From Bacillota bacterium (GTDB lineage: Bacteria; Bacillota; Clostridia; Lachnospirales; Cellulosilyticaceae), in contig JAEZJJ010000047.1 in assembly GCA_023436395.1 (NCBI GenBank), forward strand, positions 81,163-145,162: a stretch of DNA of 64,000 nt. Reading direction: 5' to 3'. The translations under genes were made by a program, and so were the position numbers. Positions within the stretch are counted from its first letter, which is position 1; each line of letters opens with the position of its first letter. Below are positions 16,648-25,622 of this stretch, in pieces. The notes beneath the pieces are model-generated. The model was not told the DNA's origin, ran no database searches, and worked only from the letters and a program-made list of their open reading frames with translations.

Positions 16648-17322
16648 ATGAGAATATTATTAGTTGAAGACGAAGAAAGCTTAGCAGATGCGCTAGGCTA
16701 TATTTTAAAGAAAAATAACTTTTTAGTAGATATCGCTTATGATGGTATCACTGGGGAGGATATGGTACTATGCGGTATTTATGATTTATTGATTTTAGAC
16801 CGAATGCTTCCTGGTAAAGAAGGACTAGACATTTTAAAAAGTGTGCGTGAGAACGGTTTTAATGTACCAGTTATTTTTCTAACTGCCAAAGATGCCATCA
16901 CTGCCCGCATAGAAGGCTTAGATGCTGGTGCAGATGATTATCTCATTAAACCTTTTAGTACTGATGAACTCTTAGCTAGAGTACGTGCCCTTACCAGACG
17001 TCCTAATACGCTCCTAGCACCTACATATCTTCAATTTGCTAATCTCATTTTGGAGCCTCAAAATTCTATTGTTAAATGTGATGCTCATACCATTAAGTTA
17101 ACACTTAAGGAGTGTCAGCTACTAGAACTCCTCTTTCGCCATCCTCAACAAGTATTAACTAAGGATCAAATTTTAGAACATGTATGGGGATATGATAGTG
17201 AAGCAGACCTAAATAGCGTAGAGCTTTATATTCATTATCTAAGGAAAAAACTAAATGGCCTTCCTACTGGTTGTAGCATTCATACTGTTCGTGGAATAGG
17301 CTATACCCTAAAGGAGATTTAA
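16648..17322 (+). CDS. OmpR/PhoB-family response regulator
   Basis: 224 residues from the ATG at 16648 (TTGAGGTG upstream; a GTG three codons earlier is in frame but lies in that site). The receiver domain has the acidic pair ED (7-9), phospho-acceptor D51 in LILDRMLPG, and the conserved K in LIKPF. The C-terminal winged helix (LTLKECQLLELLFRHPQQVL, then VELYIHYLRKKL) is complete. It is 2 bp upstream of its kinase gene. The 11-bp-spaced direct repeats before the ABC transporter at 19.5 kb are the kind of site such regulators bind, and I infer it controls that transporter. Confidence 0.93.
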   Translation: MRILLVEDEESLADALGYILKKNNFLVDIAYDGITGEDMVLCGIYDLLILDRMLPGKEGLDILKSVRENGFNVPVIFLTAKDAITARIEGLDAGADDYLIKPFSTDELLARVRALTRRPNTLLAPTYLQFANLILEPQNSIVKCDAHTIKLTLKECQLLELLFRHPQQVLTKDQILEHVWGYDSEADLNSVELYIHYLRKKLNGLPTGCSIHTVRGIGYTLKEI

Positions 17323-17324
17323 TC

Positions 17325-18563
17325 ATGTTTACTAAACTTAAACGAAAACTTACACTTTTTAATATGCTTATAGTAGGCATTATTATCTTTGTACTTGCAC
17401 TTATCATATTTATAGGGTCCCCTCATCTTAATACCCAAAGTGTCACAAAAGATATGCTTGAACTTGCCTTAAATGGTCCTACATTCTCAAAAGATTCTAA
17501 TTCACTTTATGAACATATGACATCTAGGCATAATGAACTCATTTATATCAAGCTCTCCTATGATCATCAAATCCTTGCCTCCTCTATTTCTTCAGAACTT
17601 CCTGATGCTACTTTAGATGAACTCATCCAATTTGCCTTAGCGAGTCCTGATTATAGTGGTCAAATTACCTTAGCCGATGGTACAACCTATCCTTTTTTAA
17701 AGTGTTTTTTTGATACAAATCAAAGTACCACCTTAGTTTTTAGAGATATACATCATGCCACATTCTCTAAAATTGCTTTTATCTGCGAGCTTCTTGCCAT
17801 ATTAGTCTTTAGTATTTTTATTGTTTTCTTAGGAAGTTCTTTTTTATCTTCCAAAGCCCTCATTCCTATTCGTAATGCTTGGCAAAAACAAATTGATTTT
17901 ACAGCAGATGCCTCTCATGAACTTCGTACCCCATTAGCTGCCATTCAAACAAATACTGAACTGATTCTAGGTAATAAGGAAGAAACTGTTGCAAGTCAAG
18001 AAAAATGGCTAAAAAATATACTCAAAGAAACAAATCGTATGGCTAAACTTGTAGAAAATCTACTCCTACTCGCTCGTACAGACACTAAGGAAGCGGCCTT
18101 AGAATCCTCAACTTTTTTACTAAATGAAGCAATATTTGATGCACTAACGCCTTTAGAACCACTTGCCCTTGAACGCCAAATTCAACTTTCTTGGGATTTA
18201 GAATCTAATCTCCTCTTTACTGGAGACTACCATCGTATGCAACAACTGGTTGTTATTTTAGTAGATAATGCTATTCAATACATGAATCAGCCCGGTACTA
18301 TCAAAGTCTATCTTATTGAAAAAAAGCATCTCTTTCAGTTAATCGTAGAAGATACAGGTAAAGGCATCCCTGCTGAAGAACTCCCTCATCTCTTTGATAG
18401 ATTTTATCGTGTCGATAAAGCTAGAAGTAGAAATAAGGGGGGCTCTGGACTTGGACTTTCTATTGCAAAATGGATTGTAGAAAGCCACGGTGGTAGTATT
18501 ACTGCAATGAGTACTTTAAACCAAGGCACGTCCTTTATCATTGATTTACCACTGCATTCATAA
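17325..18563 (+). CDS. Sensor histidine kinase
   Basis: 412 residues. Two membrane helices (about 13-31 and 150-172) bracket an outer domain of about 115 residues. A HAMP-like linker is not obvious. The dimerisation box has H198 in DASHELRTPLAAI. The ATP domain has the N box (DNAIQYM), G1 (DTGKGIPAEEL), F (LFDRFYRVDKA) and G2 (GGSGLGLSIAK). The outer part has no recognised sensing domain. With the response regulator it forms a complete pair, probably sensing a peptide antibiotic or other envelope stress relieved by the nearby ABC transporter. Confidence 0.93.
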   Translation: MFTKLKRKLTLFNMLIVGIIIFVLALIIFIGSPHLNTQSVTKDMLELALNGPTFSKDSNSLYEHMTSRHNELIYIKLSYDHQILASSISSELPDATLDELIQFALASPDYSGQITLADGTTYPFLKCFFDTNQSTTLVFRDIHHATFSKIAFICELLAILVFSIFIVFLGSSFLSSKALIPIRNAWQKQIDFTADASHELRTPLAAIQTNTELILGNKEETVASQEKWLKNILKETNRMAKLVENLLLLARTDTKEAALESSTFLLNEAIFDALTPLEPLALERQIQLSWDLESNLLFTGDYHRMQQLVVILVDNAIQYMNQPGTIKVYLIEKKHLFQLIVEDTGKGIPAEELPHLFDRFYRVDKARSRNKGGSGLGLSIAKWIVESHGGSITAMSTLNQGTSFIIDLPLHS

Positions 18564-18571
18564 TGCTTTAT

Positions 18572-19141
18572 TTATTTTTCCATAAGTACTGTACGACTTA
18601 TATTGATTTTAGGCTCTCCTATGACTTTTAAGCCACAAGCCTTACCAAAGGCTATACTTTCCTCAAAGCATTCTTGGCTCACATGCCATCTAGGTTCTGC
18701 TAGTAAAAGCTGAGCACCTGGCTTCATTGCTTCTGCTATTTCTTTAAAGAACCCTTCTCTATTAGGTACTTCATGAGCTATAGCAAATACTAATATAAAA
18801 TCTAAGTTTTCTCTCCATTTTTTAATTTCTATGGAATGCTGAGAACAACACTGTAATTGAAGTGTAGTTAGATTTCCTAACTTTTTAGCTCTTCGTTCAA
18901 GTTCTCTTAGCATTTCCTTTTGTAAATCCACAGCTATAACCTTACCTTGACTCCCCACCATGTTTGTCATAGGTAAGGTAAAATACCCCATTCCGCAACC
19001 AATATCTGCGACTTGCATTCCTGACTTAACATATGGTTTTAATATCTTTTCTGGATTTTGATATATTTTTCTAAGACCACTACCTAATAGATAACCTCCC
19101 CACCATGGAAATACCTTATATTCTTTTTCTTTATTCTTCAT
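18572..19141 (-). CDS. Class I SAM-dependent methyltransferase
   Basis: About 189 residues from the ATG at 19141 (AGAGGTGGG upstream; a GTG four codons earlier is an alternative). The Rossmann-type SAM site is clear: motif I VADIGCGMGYFT, motif II with D in VIAVDLQKEML, and a late LLLAEPRWHVS. The N-terminal PWWGGYLLGSGLRK is typical of a clostridial family of unknown substrate. The gene is convergent with the kinase gene (8-bp gap) and sits between the two halves of the two-component/ABC system. The substrate cannot be told. Confidence 0.85.
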   Translation of the reverse strand: MKNKEKEYKVFPWWGGYLLGSGLRKIYQNPEKILKPYVKSGMQVADIGCGMGYFTLPMTNMVGSQGKVIAVDLQKEMLRELERRAKKLGNLTTLQLQCCSQHSIEIKKWRENLDFILVFAIAHEVPNREGFFKEIAEAMKPGAQLLLAEPRWHVSQECFEESIAFGKACGLKVIGEPKINISRTVLMEK

Positions 19142-19260
19142 TTTATTTCCCACCTCTCATTCATCTTTCATCAATTCAAAAAACAACTGACTAATCCCCC
19201 TTTCACAAAATGCTTATTTAATATTTTTATTTCATTATAATCCCCTACTAAAGCCGCTTC

Positions 19261-19464
19261 ATCTACCGTATAAGTGGTTTAATTCCCCCTTCATGAAAAT
19301 AGGGAATGAGCCCATTGATCTATTTAGATAAGATTGCTTTACCACATCCACTTCTACCGTAATCAAAACAAAACTTCCTTTTGGAATCCTAGATTAATTG
19401 ATTTAAGATGACCTTTTTCTTTTATATCTTGGTAGTGATAAAAAATATCTTTAAAAGCAATCAT
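19261..19464 (-). pseudogene. Relic of an ECF/cobalt-type ABC transporter ATPase N-terminus
   Basis: From an ATG at 19464 the minus strand reads MIAFKDIFYHYQDIKEKGHL, continues SINLGFQK, then shifts frame to GRSGCGKAILSK (Walker A) and on past a stop to INGLIPYFHEGG. These segments in this order match the start of the EcfA-type ATPase family. At least one frameshift and one stop interrupt it, and everything after Walker A is missing. The remainder of 19142-19500 has no other gene. Confidence 0.6.
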
Positions 19465-19510
19465 CTGTTCTACTTCTCTCTAATGGATAAACTTAGCATA
19501 ATGTTTATTT

Positions 19511-19584
19511 CTTAGAATTCCCTTAGAATTTTATTATTTTTTTCATTTCTTTGCTTTCTAAGCAAATTCTAAGTTTTGTCTAAG
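19511..19584 (+). promoter_or_regulatory. Response-regulator site: three direct and two inverted heptamers, 11-bp period
   Basis: TTCTAAG at 19556-19562 and 19567-19573 and GTCTAAG at 19578-19584 repeat every 11 bp. The reverse complement CTTAGAA occurs at 19511-19517 and 19522-19528, again 11 bp apart. One helical turn spacing of heptamers is characteristic of OmpR-family binding. It lies 58 bp upstream of the ABC ATPase start. Confidence 0.7.
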
Positions 19585-19641
19585 ATAATAACTTTATGAA
19601 AGCAAAATTGCTTAACAAAACTACACATGGAGGGTTTAAAT

Positions 19642-20349
19642 ATGATTACTATCCAAAGTATTACAAAAACTTATAGAGAAAATGCTCAACAAACTACTAT
19701 TTTAAAAGGTATATCGCTTCATATTAAATCAGGTGAATTTGTTACCATTGTTGGTAAATCTGGTAGTGGTAAATCCACACTGCTTAATATGATTACAGGT
19801 GTAGATAAACCTACTAGCGGAACAATTACTATAGAAGGAACGAATATTGTCCCTTTAAATGAAAATCAAATGGCACTTTGGAGAGGACAACATCTTGGTA
19901 TTGTATTTCAGTTTTTTCAACTAATTCCTACTCTTTCCGTTATTGAAAATGTACTACTCCCTATGGACCTTGTGGGCAATATCTCGGCTAAAGATCGTCA
20001 AGACCACGCACTACAGCTTCTAGCTAAAGTAGGTCTTAAAGAACATGCTTTAAAAATGCCACATCATCTTTCAGGTGGAGAGCAACAAAGAGTAGCCATT
20101 GCGAGAGCTCTTGCTAATCAGGTTCGTTTATTAGTAGCCGATGAACCTACTGGTAACTTAGATTCCAAAAATACAGAAATGATTTTAAAACTCTTTAATA
20201 CCTTAAAGGCAGAAGGCAATACCATTGTTATGGTTACTCATGAAAAAGAAAGAATCCCTGGTTGCACACGTCAAATTACGGTTAAGGACGGAGAAATTGA
20301 AGATGATATAGACTTTACTTCTTCTAACTCTGTTCGTAAATTCAGCTAA
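19642..20349 (+). CDS. ABC transporter ATP-binding protein (MacB/LolD/FtsE type)
   Basis: 235 residues from the ATG at 19642, with GGAGGG before it; an ATG five codons upstream overlaps that site. Walker A GKSGSGKST, Q loop (VFQFFQLIPTLSV), signature LSGGEQQRVAIARAL, Walker B LLVADEPTGNLD and the H switch (MVTHE) are all present. The type pairs with FtsX-like permeases, and the permease gene follows 17 bp later. Such exporters or mechanotransducers give resistance to antimicrobial peptides or handle lipids and are often controlled by the kind of two-component system found 1 kb upstream. Confidence 0.94.
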   Translation: MITIQSITKTYRENAQQTTILKGISLHIKSGEFVTIVGKSGSGKSTLLNMITGVDKPTSGTITIEGTNIVPLNENQMALWRGQHLGIVFQFFQLIPTLSVIENVLLPMDLVGNISAKDRQDHALQLLAKVGLKEHALKMPHHLSGGEQQRVAIARALANQVRLLVADEPTGNLDSKNTEMILKLFNTLKAEGNTIVMVTHEKERIPGCTRQITVKDGEIEDDIDFTSSNSVRKFS

Positions 20350-20366
20350 TAGAAAGGAATACACTT

Positions 20367-22739
20367 ATGAATCGATTAAATAAAAAAGCTTTTCGCGATA
20401 TTTTTCATGATAAATTTAGGATATTTTTAACTTTATTCGCCATTATTCTAGGGACAACAGCCTTTGGAAGTATTCTGTTTTCCTATACTATTGTTAACAG
20501 AGAGCTTGTAAATGTTTATGATGCTACAAATCCTGTTTCTGGTTCCATTACCGTAGATAATTATTCCCCTCAAATTAAGGAGCTTACTCAAAACTTCTCA
20601 GACATTAGTGAATTTGAAATCAAAGCAGCTTATAAACTCCGCATGCCACAAGAAGGTAATCAACCTATGAGCTTAACCTTATTTGGGGTAGAAGACTTTG
20701 AGCATATGAAAGTTGCTACCATCAGTCAACTACAGGGTAATGCACATCCTAATAACCATGAGCTTCTCTTAGAAAGAGATGCTTTACAAATGTTAGGTGC
20801 TTCTATAGGGGATACCCTTCCTATTCTTTTACCGGATGCTAACACCAAAACCTTCAACATTGTAGGTACAGTCAATGATATCACCCTTCATCCTGCTTCT
20901 ATGCACCGTGACGTATATGCTTTTGTTACTTTCGATACCTTAGAATCACTTGGACTTACACCTAATCGTGTTGATTTTAAACTCACCCAAAATACTTATG
21001 ACAGAGATACCATCTTAGCAGTTGGTAATCAATATATTCATATGCTTGAACAAAATGGTTATCACATCAGTAGCTTTGATGTGCTACAAATACCTGGTCA
21101 AAGCATTCATATGGGTGAATACTCTAGCGTGCTCTTTATCTTACAAGTCTGTTCTATTGTTGCCTTTCTATTTGGTTGTATGATTATGAGCAGTTTACTT
21201 TCCACCATTTTAAATGGTCAAGTTAAACAAATAGGTATTTTAAAATCAATTGGGGCACAAAGCCGTGCTATTCAAAAAGCCTATATGCTGGCCTGTATAC
21301 TACTCATTCTGATTAACTTTGCAATCTCTTTACCACTTTCAATTGCAATCTCTAGAGCACTTGCAAATGTCTTTATGAGTATTGGTAATATGGATGTTTT
21401 AAGCTCTGCTATTCCTTTATCTATCTATCTTTTATTTATAGCAGCTATTTTAATCACCCCTATACTGATTGCCTTCTTCCCTATTAGACGTGGTCTTCAT
21501 ATTACAGTTAAAGAAGCTTTAAATAGCTTTGGTCATCCTCAAGAAAGTATGTCTTCCAAAAAAACATCTGCCCATAACTATACTTACCTTCCAAGACCTA
21601 TTGTCCTGTCTTTACAAAATGCTGTACGCCATAAAAGTCGCTTTTTACTCAATCTTGCAACTCTTAGTTTTGGTGGTGCCATCTTTGTAGCTATCATGAC
21701 AACTATGTCTGCTTCACAAAATGCTTTACTCGATAACTTCAACACAATGCATTATGACTATCAAGTTATTACAACCCATTCTGTAGATGAAAAGCAACTT
21801 GCATCTGCTATAGAAAATACTGATTCTATTAAAAACTATGAAAGTTGGGGTGTTTGTAATGGCAAAATTAAGTATAGCGATGGTCAAATAGGTAATTTAT
21901 ATACCCTGTATGCACCAAGTTACGATACGCCTCTTCTAAGCCCCGAACTTATGAATGGACGCTGGTTGCAAGAAGGAGACATTAATGCAGTTGTTGTAAA
22001 CTATGAGTTACTCCTTGCTGAGCCCACTTATCACTTAGGCGATACCATCACACTCCAAATTGGTTCAACTTCTTGTGATTTGCAGATTGTTGGTGTGACT
22101 AAGGAACAAGGTTCTCCGATTTTTTACATCAATGCAGATGGTTTTATGAATCTTATTCCAGAAGAAAGTAGACTCAGTGCTATTAAAATTGTTACTACTT
22201 CTGAAAAAACTGATAAAGAAAACATTTACGCTGATTTAGAAGAAAATCTTAAAAATCATGATATTAGGATTTTTACAAGTGCAAGCCAAGAAGACCAGTA
22301 TAAAATGATGCAAGGCCACTATTCTACAACCCTCACTTCATTCTTAGTTGTAGCCATTATGGTGATTATTGTTGCCGCTTTTGGCCTTACCTCTACTATG
22401 AGTGTTCAAGTTTCTGAACGCACTAAAGAGATTGGCATTATGAAATCCATAGGTGCTTCTGGCAAACAAATTATTCATATCATTACATCTGAAAGTATCT
22501 TTATCAGCTTAATGAGTTGGTTTGTCTCTATTGTGATTGGTATCCCTCTAAGCATGCTCTCTGCATCTATTTTCGGACAAATCACTTTAAAATTCCCTTT
22601 AAGCGTAGACATTACAGATTTTCTTATACCTTATCTCATTTGGCTTGTCCTTACATTTGTGGTAGGATATCAAGCAAGTAAAAACGTGGCAAAAAAGGCC
22701 TCTCGTCTCTCTATTAAAGAAACTTTGGCCTTTGAATAA
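20367..22739 (+). CDS. FtsX-like ABC transporter permease
   Basis: 790 residues. An N-terminal membrane helix (IFLTLFAIILGTTAFGSILF), a 210-residue extracellular MacB-type domain, three helices (about 245-375), a second outer domain (about 430-640), and three final helices (FLVVAIMVIIVAAFGL, SLMSWFVSIVIGI, LIPYLIWLVLTFVV) give the duplicated FtsX layout. The conserved KEIGIMKSIGASGKQI and QIGILKSIGAQSRAI segments precede coupling helices. It is co-transcribed with the ATPase. The substrate is unknown; control by peptide antibiotics through the neighbouring two-component system is inference. Confidence 0.92.
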   Translation: MNRLNKKAFRDIFHDKFRIFLTLFAIILGTTAFGSILFSYTIVNRELVNVYDATNPVSGSITVDNYSPQIKELTQNFSDISEFEIKAAYKLRMPQEGNQPMSLTLFGVEDFEHMKVATISQLQGNAHPNNHELLLERDALQMLGASIGDTLPILLPDANTKTFNIVGTVNDITLHPASMHRDVYAFVTFDTLESLGLTPNRVDFKLTQNTYDRDTILAVGNQYIHMLEQNGYHISSFDVLQIPGQSIHMGEYSSVLFILQVCSIVAFLFGCMIMSSLLSTILNGQVKQIGILKSIGAQSRAIQKAYMLACILLILINFAISLPLSIAISRALANVFMSIGNMDVLSSAIPLSIYLLFIAAILITPILIAFFPIRRGLHITVKEALNSFGHPQESMSSKKTSAHNYTYLPRPIVLSLQNAVRHKSRFLLNLATLSFGGAIFVAIMTTMSASQNALLDNFNTMHYDYQVITTHSVDEKQLASAIENTDSIKNYESWGVCNGKIKYSDGQIGNLYTLYAPSYDTPLLSPELMNGRWLQEGDINAVVVNYELLLAEPTYHLGDTITLQIGSTSCDLQIVGVTKEQGSPIFYINADGFMNLIPEESRLSAIKIVTTSEKTDKENIYADLEENLKNHDIRIFTSASQEDQYKMMQGHYSTTLTSFLVVAIMVIIVAAFGLTSTMSVQVSERTKEIGIMKSIGASGKQIIHIITSESIFISLMSWFVSIVIGIPLSMLSASIFGQITLKFPLSVDITDFLIPYLIWLVLTFVVGYQASKNVAKKASRLSIKETLAFE

Positions 22740-22810
22740 AATTGATATAAAACAAACTTCTTATTAGGTAAATTTATTTTCTTTATAAACTTATTTCATC
22801 TTAAGAATGC

Positions 22811-23131
22811 TTAGTAGTTATTAGTTACTAGGCATTTCTTTTTATACTTATTACATGTTCCCTTATCTGTGTTTTTACTGCAGAGCTCATATCTATGTGA
22901 TGCTCTTTGATGTAATTTCTCTATACTTTTAAACTCAAATAACTTTGCTAAATTCTGTGGTACTTTTAAAGCTAATTGCTTATTAGGCTCACTAATCATA
23001 TTATATATATCTTCCCCGTCTTCTTTACAGAGGTTCCACCAACAAGAACCTGCCATTACAAAATCTACCTTTCCTAACATTCTACGAATAGTGTTATATC
23101 TAATCATTTCCCAACGCATAGCAATCCCCAC
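22811..23131 (-). pseudogene. Carbon-nitrogen hydrolase (nitrilase superfamily) fragment with the nucleophile replaced
   Basis: 106 codons. GIAMRWEMIRYNTIRRMLGK, then VDFVMAGSCWWNL and later ASHRYELCSK, resemble the C-terminal half of a nitrilase-type amidase, where the first segment normally reads C-W-E with the catalytic cysteine. Here that position is Arg (CGT, one base from TGT). The N-terminal half with the Glu and Lys catalytic residues is absent, and the Rpn-leader repeat at 23168-23262 begins where it should continue. No good ribosome site precedes it. The family call is from memory of the motif pattern and needs a search. Confidence 0.4.
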
Positions 23132-23167
23132 TCTACCTATTGGTGTATTAAAACAACTTATTTCATC

Positions 23168-23262
23168 TCCTATGTCGTTTGCTCTAGCTCAATTATGGTC
23201 ATTTATTGCCTTTATTACATTATATTCAAAAAAACTAGGAGGTTTATACAATCTCCTAATTT
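23168..23262 (-). repeat. Dispersed Rpn-leader/hairpin repeat, diverged copy 3
   Basis: CCTATGTCGTTTGCTCTAG, AATTATGGTCATTTATTGCC and ATTACATTATATTC, then AGGAG...CTCCT (about 23238-23257), parallel to copies at 1553, 9031 and 38258, with about a fifth of positions changed. No Rpn coding sequence remains beside it. The remaining sequence up to 23708 holds a short minus-strand relic (23370-23470, ending SAIAPIISKKLEA-stop) that I cannot assign, and no intact gene. Confidence 0.5.
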
Positions 23263-23708
23263 TTGGCACAATGACTCCTGTTTCTTATACAGGTATTCAA
23301 GGTATAACTTATGAATACAAAAAATAATTTGCTATCCATAAGTCTTTTTATTATGCAAAAATCTAGAATATTAAGCTTCCAGTTTTTTACTGATTATTGG
23401 GGCTATCGCACTAAGAAAATAGTGCCCAGTCCTTTTAGCATGAAAACACAATAGCCCATATGTCTATATGCGATACATCTATTGCAGTATATTCTATAAG
23501 ATATGATGCAATTCTACATATATTTTTTTAAAAATACAATAATTTATCTTTTTCGTAACTATTGACCATAAAAAAAAATAGTATAGAATAAATATAGGTG
23601 TCATGTTTATCCATAAATATACCATAGTGTTACGCTATTTTAGTTTATTAGACCAATTACATAATATTTTGGAAAGAAAGGTATGAAAACATTATAAAAG
23701 GTAATTCT

Positions 23709-24611
23709 ATGAATTTAAATCAACTATATTATTTTCGGACATTGGCTGAATTACAAAATTTCACCAAAGCATCCTCCAAGTTATATGTTAGTCAGCCAAG
23801 TCTTAGTTATTCCATGGCAAATTTAGAAAAAGAATTAGGTATTTCTCTATTTAAAAAAAAGGGTAGAAATGTAGTCTTAACCAATCATGGTAAAGAATTT
23901 TATATATGCGTTGAAGAAGTTTTAACAAAACTAGAGCATGGCATTACCAAATTAAAACAAACTAGCGATATCTCTAAACACAAAATAAGTATTGGTACCA
24001 GTTCTATCTTGCCTAGTGACTTTATTCCAAAAAATCTTCGGACATTTATAAGCTCTTTTCCACAAACCAATTTTGATATATTTACCTGTATTACCAATAA
24101 TGAAGTGATAACCGGTATAATGAATGAAGTTTATGACATTGGGTTTTGTTACAAAGTAGAAACTGAAAAGGACTTAATATTTGTCCCTATACTAAAACAA
24201 GAAATTGTTGTCCTAACCAAATTGGACCATGAATTATCTAAAGAAGAAATATTAATGCCCTCTCATTTACAGAAGTATCCTCTTATAACCTACCGAGAAA
24301 ATAGTCCTCTTGGTATTTACATTCGTAACCTTTTTAAAGAACAAAAAATACTTCCCAACATTATATTTTCTTTTGACGGGGAAGTAACCATAAGTGAAAT
24401 GGTTGCACACAATTTTGGTATTGCAGTTCTTGTGAATACGCCAATACTACGAAGCCATAATCTTGTCACTATTCCTTTAGATGTAAAATCAGATTTACCT
24501 ATTTTATATTTAGCTTATAAAAATCACTGCAACTATTCCAAGTATGTAAAAAATTTTATTCATCTCCTTGAAACAAGTTCAAAAATTACACCTTACTCCA
24601 GACAAGAATAA
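23709..24611 (+). CDS. LysR-family transcriptional regulator
   Basis: 300 residues, full length. The N-terminal HTH (LYYFRTLAELQNFTKASSKL, YVSQPSLSYSMANLEKELG, LFKKKGRNVVLTNHG) is a standard LysR domain, followed by two periplasmic-binding-like lobes (HKISIGTSSILPSDFI, then FDGEVTISEMVAHNFGIAVL). It has no divergently transcribed partner: the upstream region holds only relics, so its classical target is not visible. Its 3' end overlaps the end of the convergent cheB gene by 19 bp, with no terminator between them. The ligand is unknown. Confidence 0.92.
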   Translation: MNLNQLYYFRTLAELQNFTKASSKLYVSQPSLSYSMANLEKELGISLFKKKGRNVVLTNHGKEFYICVEEVLTKLEHGITKLKQTSDISKHKISIGTSSILPSDFIPKNLRTFISSFPQTNFDIFTCITNNEVITGIMNEVYDIGFCYKVETEKDLIFVPILKQEIVVLTKLDHELSKEEILMPSHLQKYPLITYRENSPLGIYIRNLFKEQKILPNIIFSFDGEVTISEMVAHNFGIAVLVNTPILRSHNLVTIPLDVKSDLPILYLAYKNHCNYSKYVKNFIHLLETSSKITPYSRQE

Positions 24612-25618
24612 ATTGTTTTTGCAATCTTGTCTAATGATGTTTGTATTTCTACCGCCCCAATGTTATAAGCAACTTTTGGCATTCCATAAACTACAGCTGT
24701 TTTTTCATCCTGACCTATCGTTCTTGCTTCTTTACGTCTCATAGAAAGAAGCCCTTTTGCACCATCATAGCCCATGCCTGTAAGAATGACTCCTATTGCC
24801 ATTCTCCCTGCTTCTTGTGCCACTGATTCGAAAAGAATGTCAACGGAAGGACAATGCCCATTGACTTTATCACCTTTAAAACACTGTACTTTGTACTCTT
24901 TACCAACTTTTTTTATCTTCATATGCTGATCACCTGGTGCGATAAGTACTTGGCCTTTTTCAACATAGTCACCTGTCTTTGCTTCTTTTACTTTTAGGTT
25001 TGTGAGTTCATTCATCCTCTCGGCAAACCTAAGAGAAAAAACAGGTGGTATATGCTGTACAATTACAATGCCGGGAGTACTAGCGGGTAATACCTTTAAA
25101 ATATGAAGGATAGCTTCTGTCCCACCCGTAGATGCTCCTATTGCTATAATTTTTCTGCTATCAGTGTTTGTGGTATTCTCAATCTTATCTTTTACTGTCA
25201 CTTTCTTATAATCTAAAATGTTGGCTACCGATGCTATTTTAACTTTAGTAATCAACTCAAGAATAAAATTTTGGACGCTACTTACTGATGTTACATCTGG
25301 CTTAACTACAAAATCTATAGCACCTGCATTCATCGCATCAAATACTGCTCCTCTAATTGAACTAACAACAATAATCGGTAAAGGATATTGGGGCATAAGT
25401 CTTCTAATAAATTCTATCCCATTCATTTTGGGCATTTCTACATCACATGTCATAACATCTGGCTGATATTGTATAATTTTATCTCTTGCATCGAAGGGAT
25501 CTATTGCTGTAGCAATCACCTCAATCCCAAGGTCAGAAGAAATCCCTCGTGATAATACTTCTCTAAATACAATACTGTCATCTACTACTAATACCCTTAT
25601 CTTCTTTTTAAGTACCAT
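24593..25618 (-). CDS. cheB: Chemotaxis response regulator protein-glutamate methylesterase
   Basis: About 341 residues from the ATG at 25618 (GGAGTGAAG upstream). The open frame extends 41 codons further into cheR but without start signals. The receiver domain has the DD pair (LVVDDS), the acceptor D in TCDVEMPKMNG and a K in FVVKPD. The C-terminal CheB domain has the catalytic Ser in GASTGGTEA, His in VQHIPPVFSLRFAERMN and Asp in GMGYDGAKGL. It removes methyl groups from, or deamidates, chemoreceptors and is activated by CheA. It is the last gene of the operon, 4 bp after cheR, and overlaps the LysR gene by 19 bp at its 3' end. Confidence 0.95.
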   Translation of the reverse strand: MVLKKKIRVLVVDDSIVFREVLSRGISSDLGIEVIATAIDPFDARDKIIQYQPDVMTCDVEMPKMNGIEFIRRLMPQYPLPIIVVSSIRGAVFDAMNAGAIDFVVKPDVTSVSSVQNFILELITKVKIASVANILDYKKVTVKDKIENTTNTDSRKIIAIGASTGGTEAILHILKVLPASTPGIVIVQHIPPVFSLRFAERMNELTNLKVKEAKTGDYVEKGQVLIAPGDQHMKIKKVGKEYKVQCFKGDKVNGHCPSVDILFESVAQEAGRMAIGVILTGMGYDGAKGLLSMRRKEARTIGQDEKTAVVYGMPKVAYNIGAVEIQTSLDKIAKTIYSCLE

Positions 25619-25622
25619 GTCT

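Noticed and set aside
23091..23327. 78-codon plus-strand frame
   Set aside because: It overlaps the hydrolase fragment and the leader repeat on the opposite strand; no start signal and no motif.
23399..23460. Possible structured RNA (GGGCTAT...ATAGCCC enclosing GCACTA...TAGTGC)
   Set aside because: It fits no riboswitch class I know, and the minus strand reads as a coding relic across it, which explains the pairing less specially.
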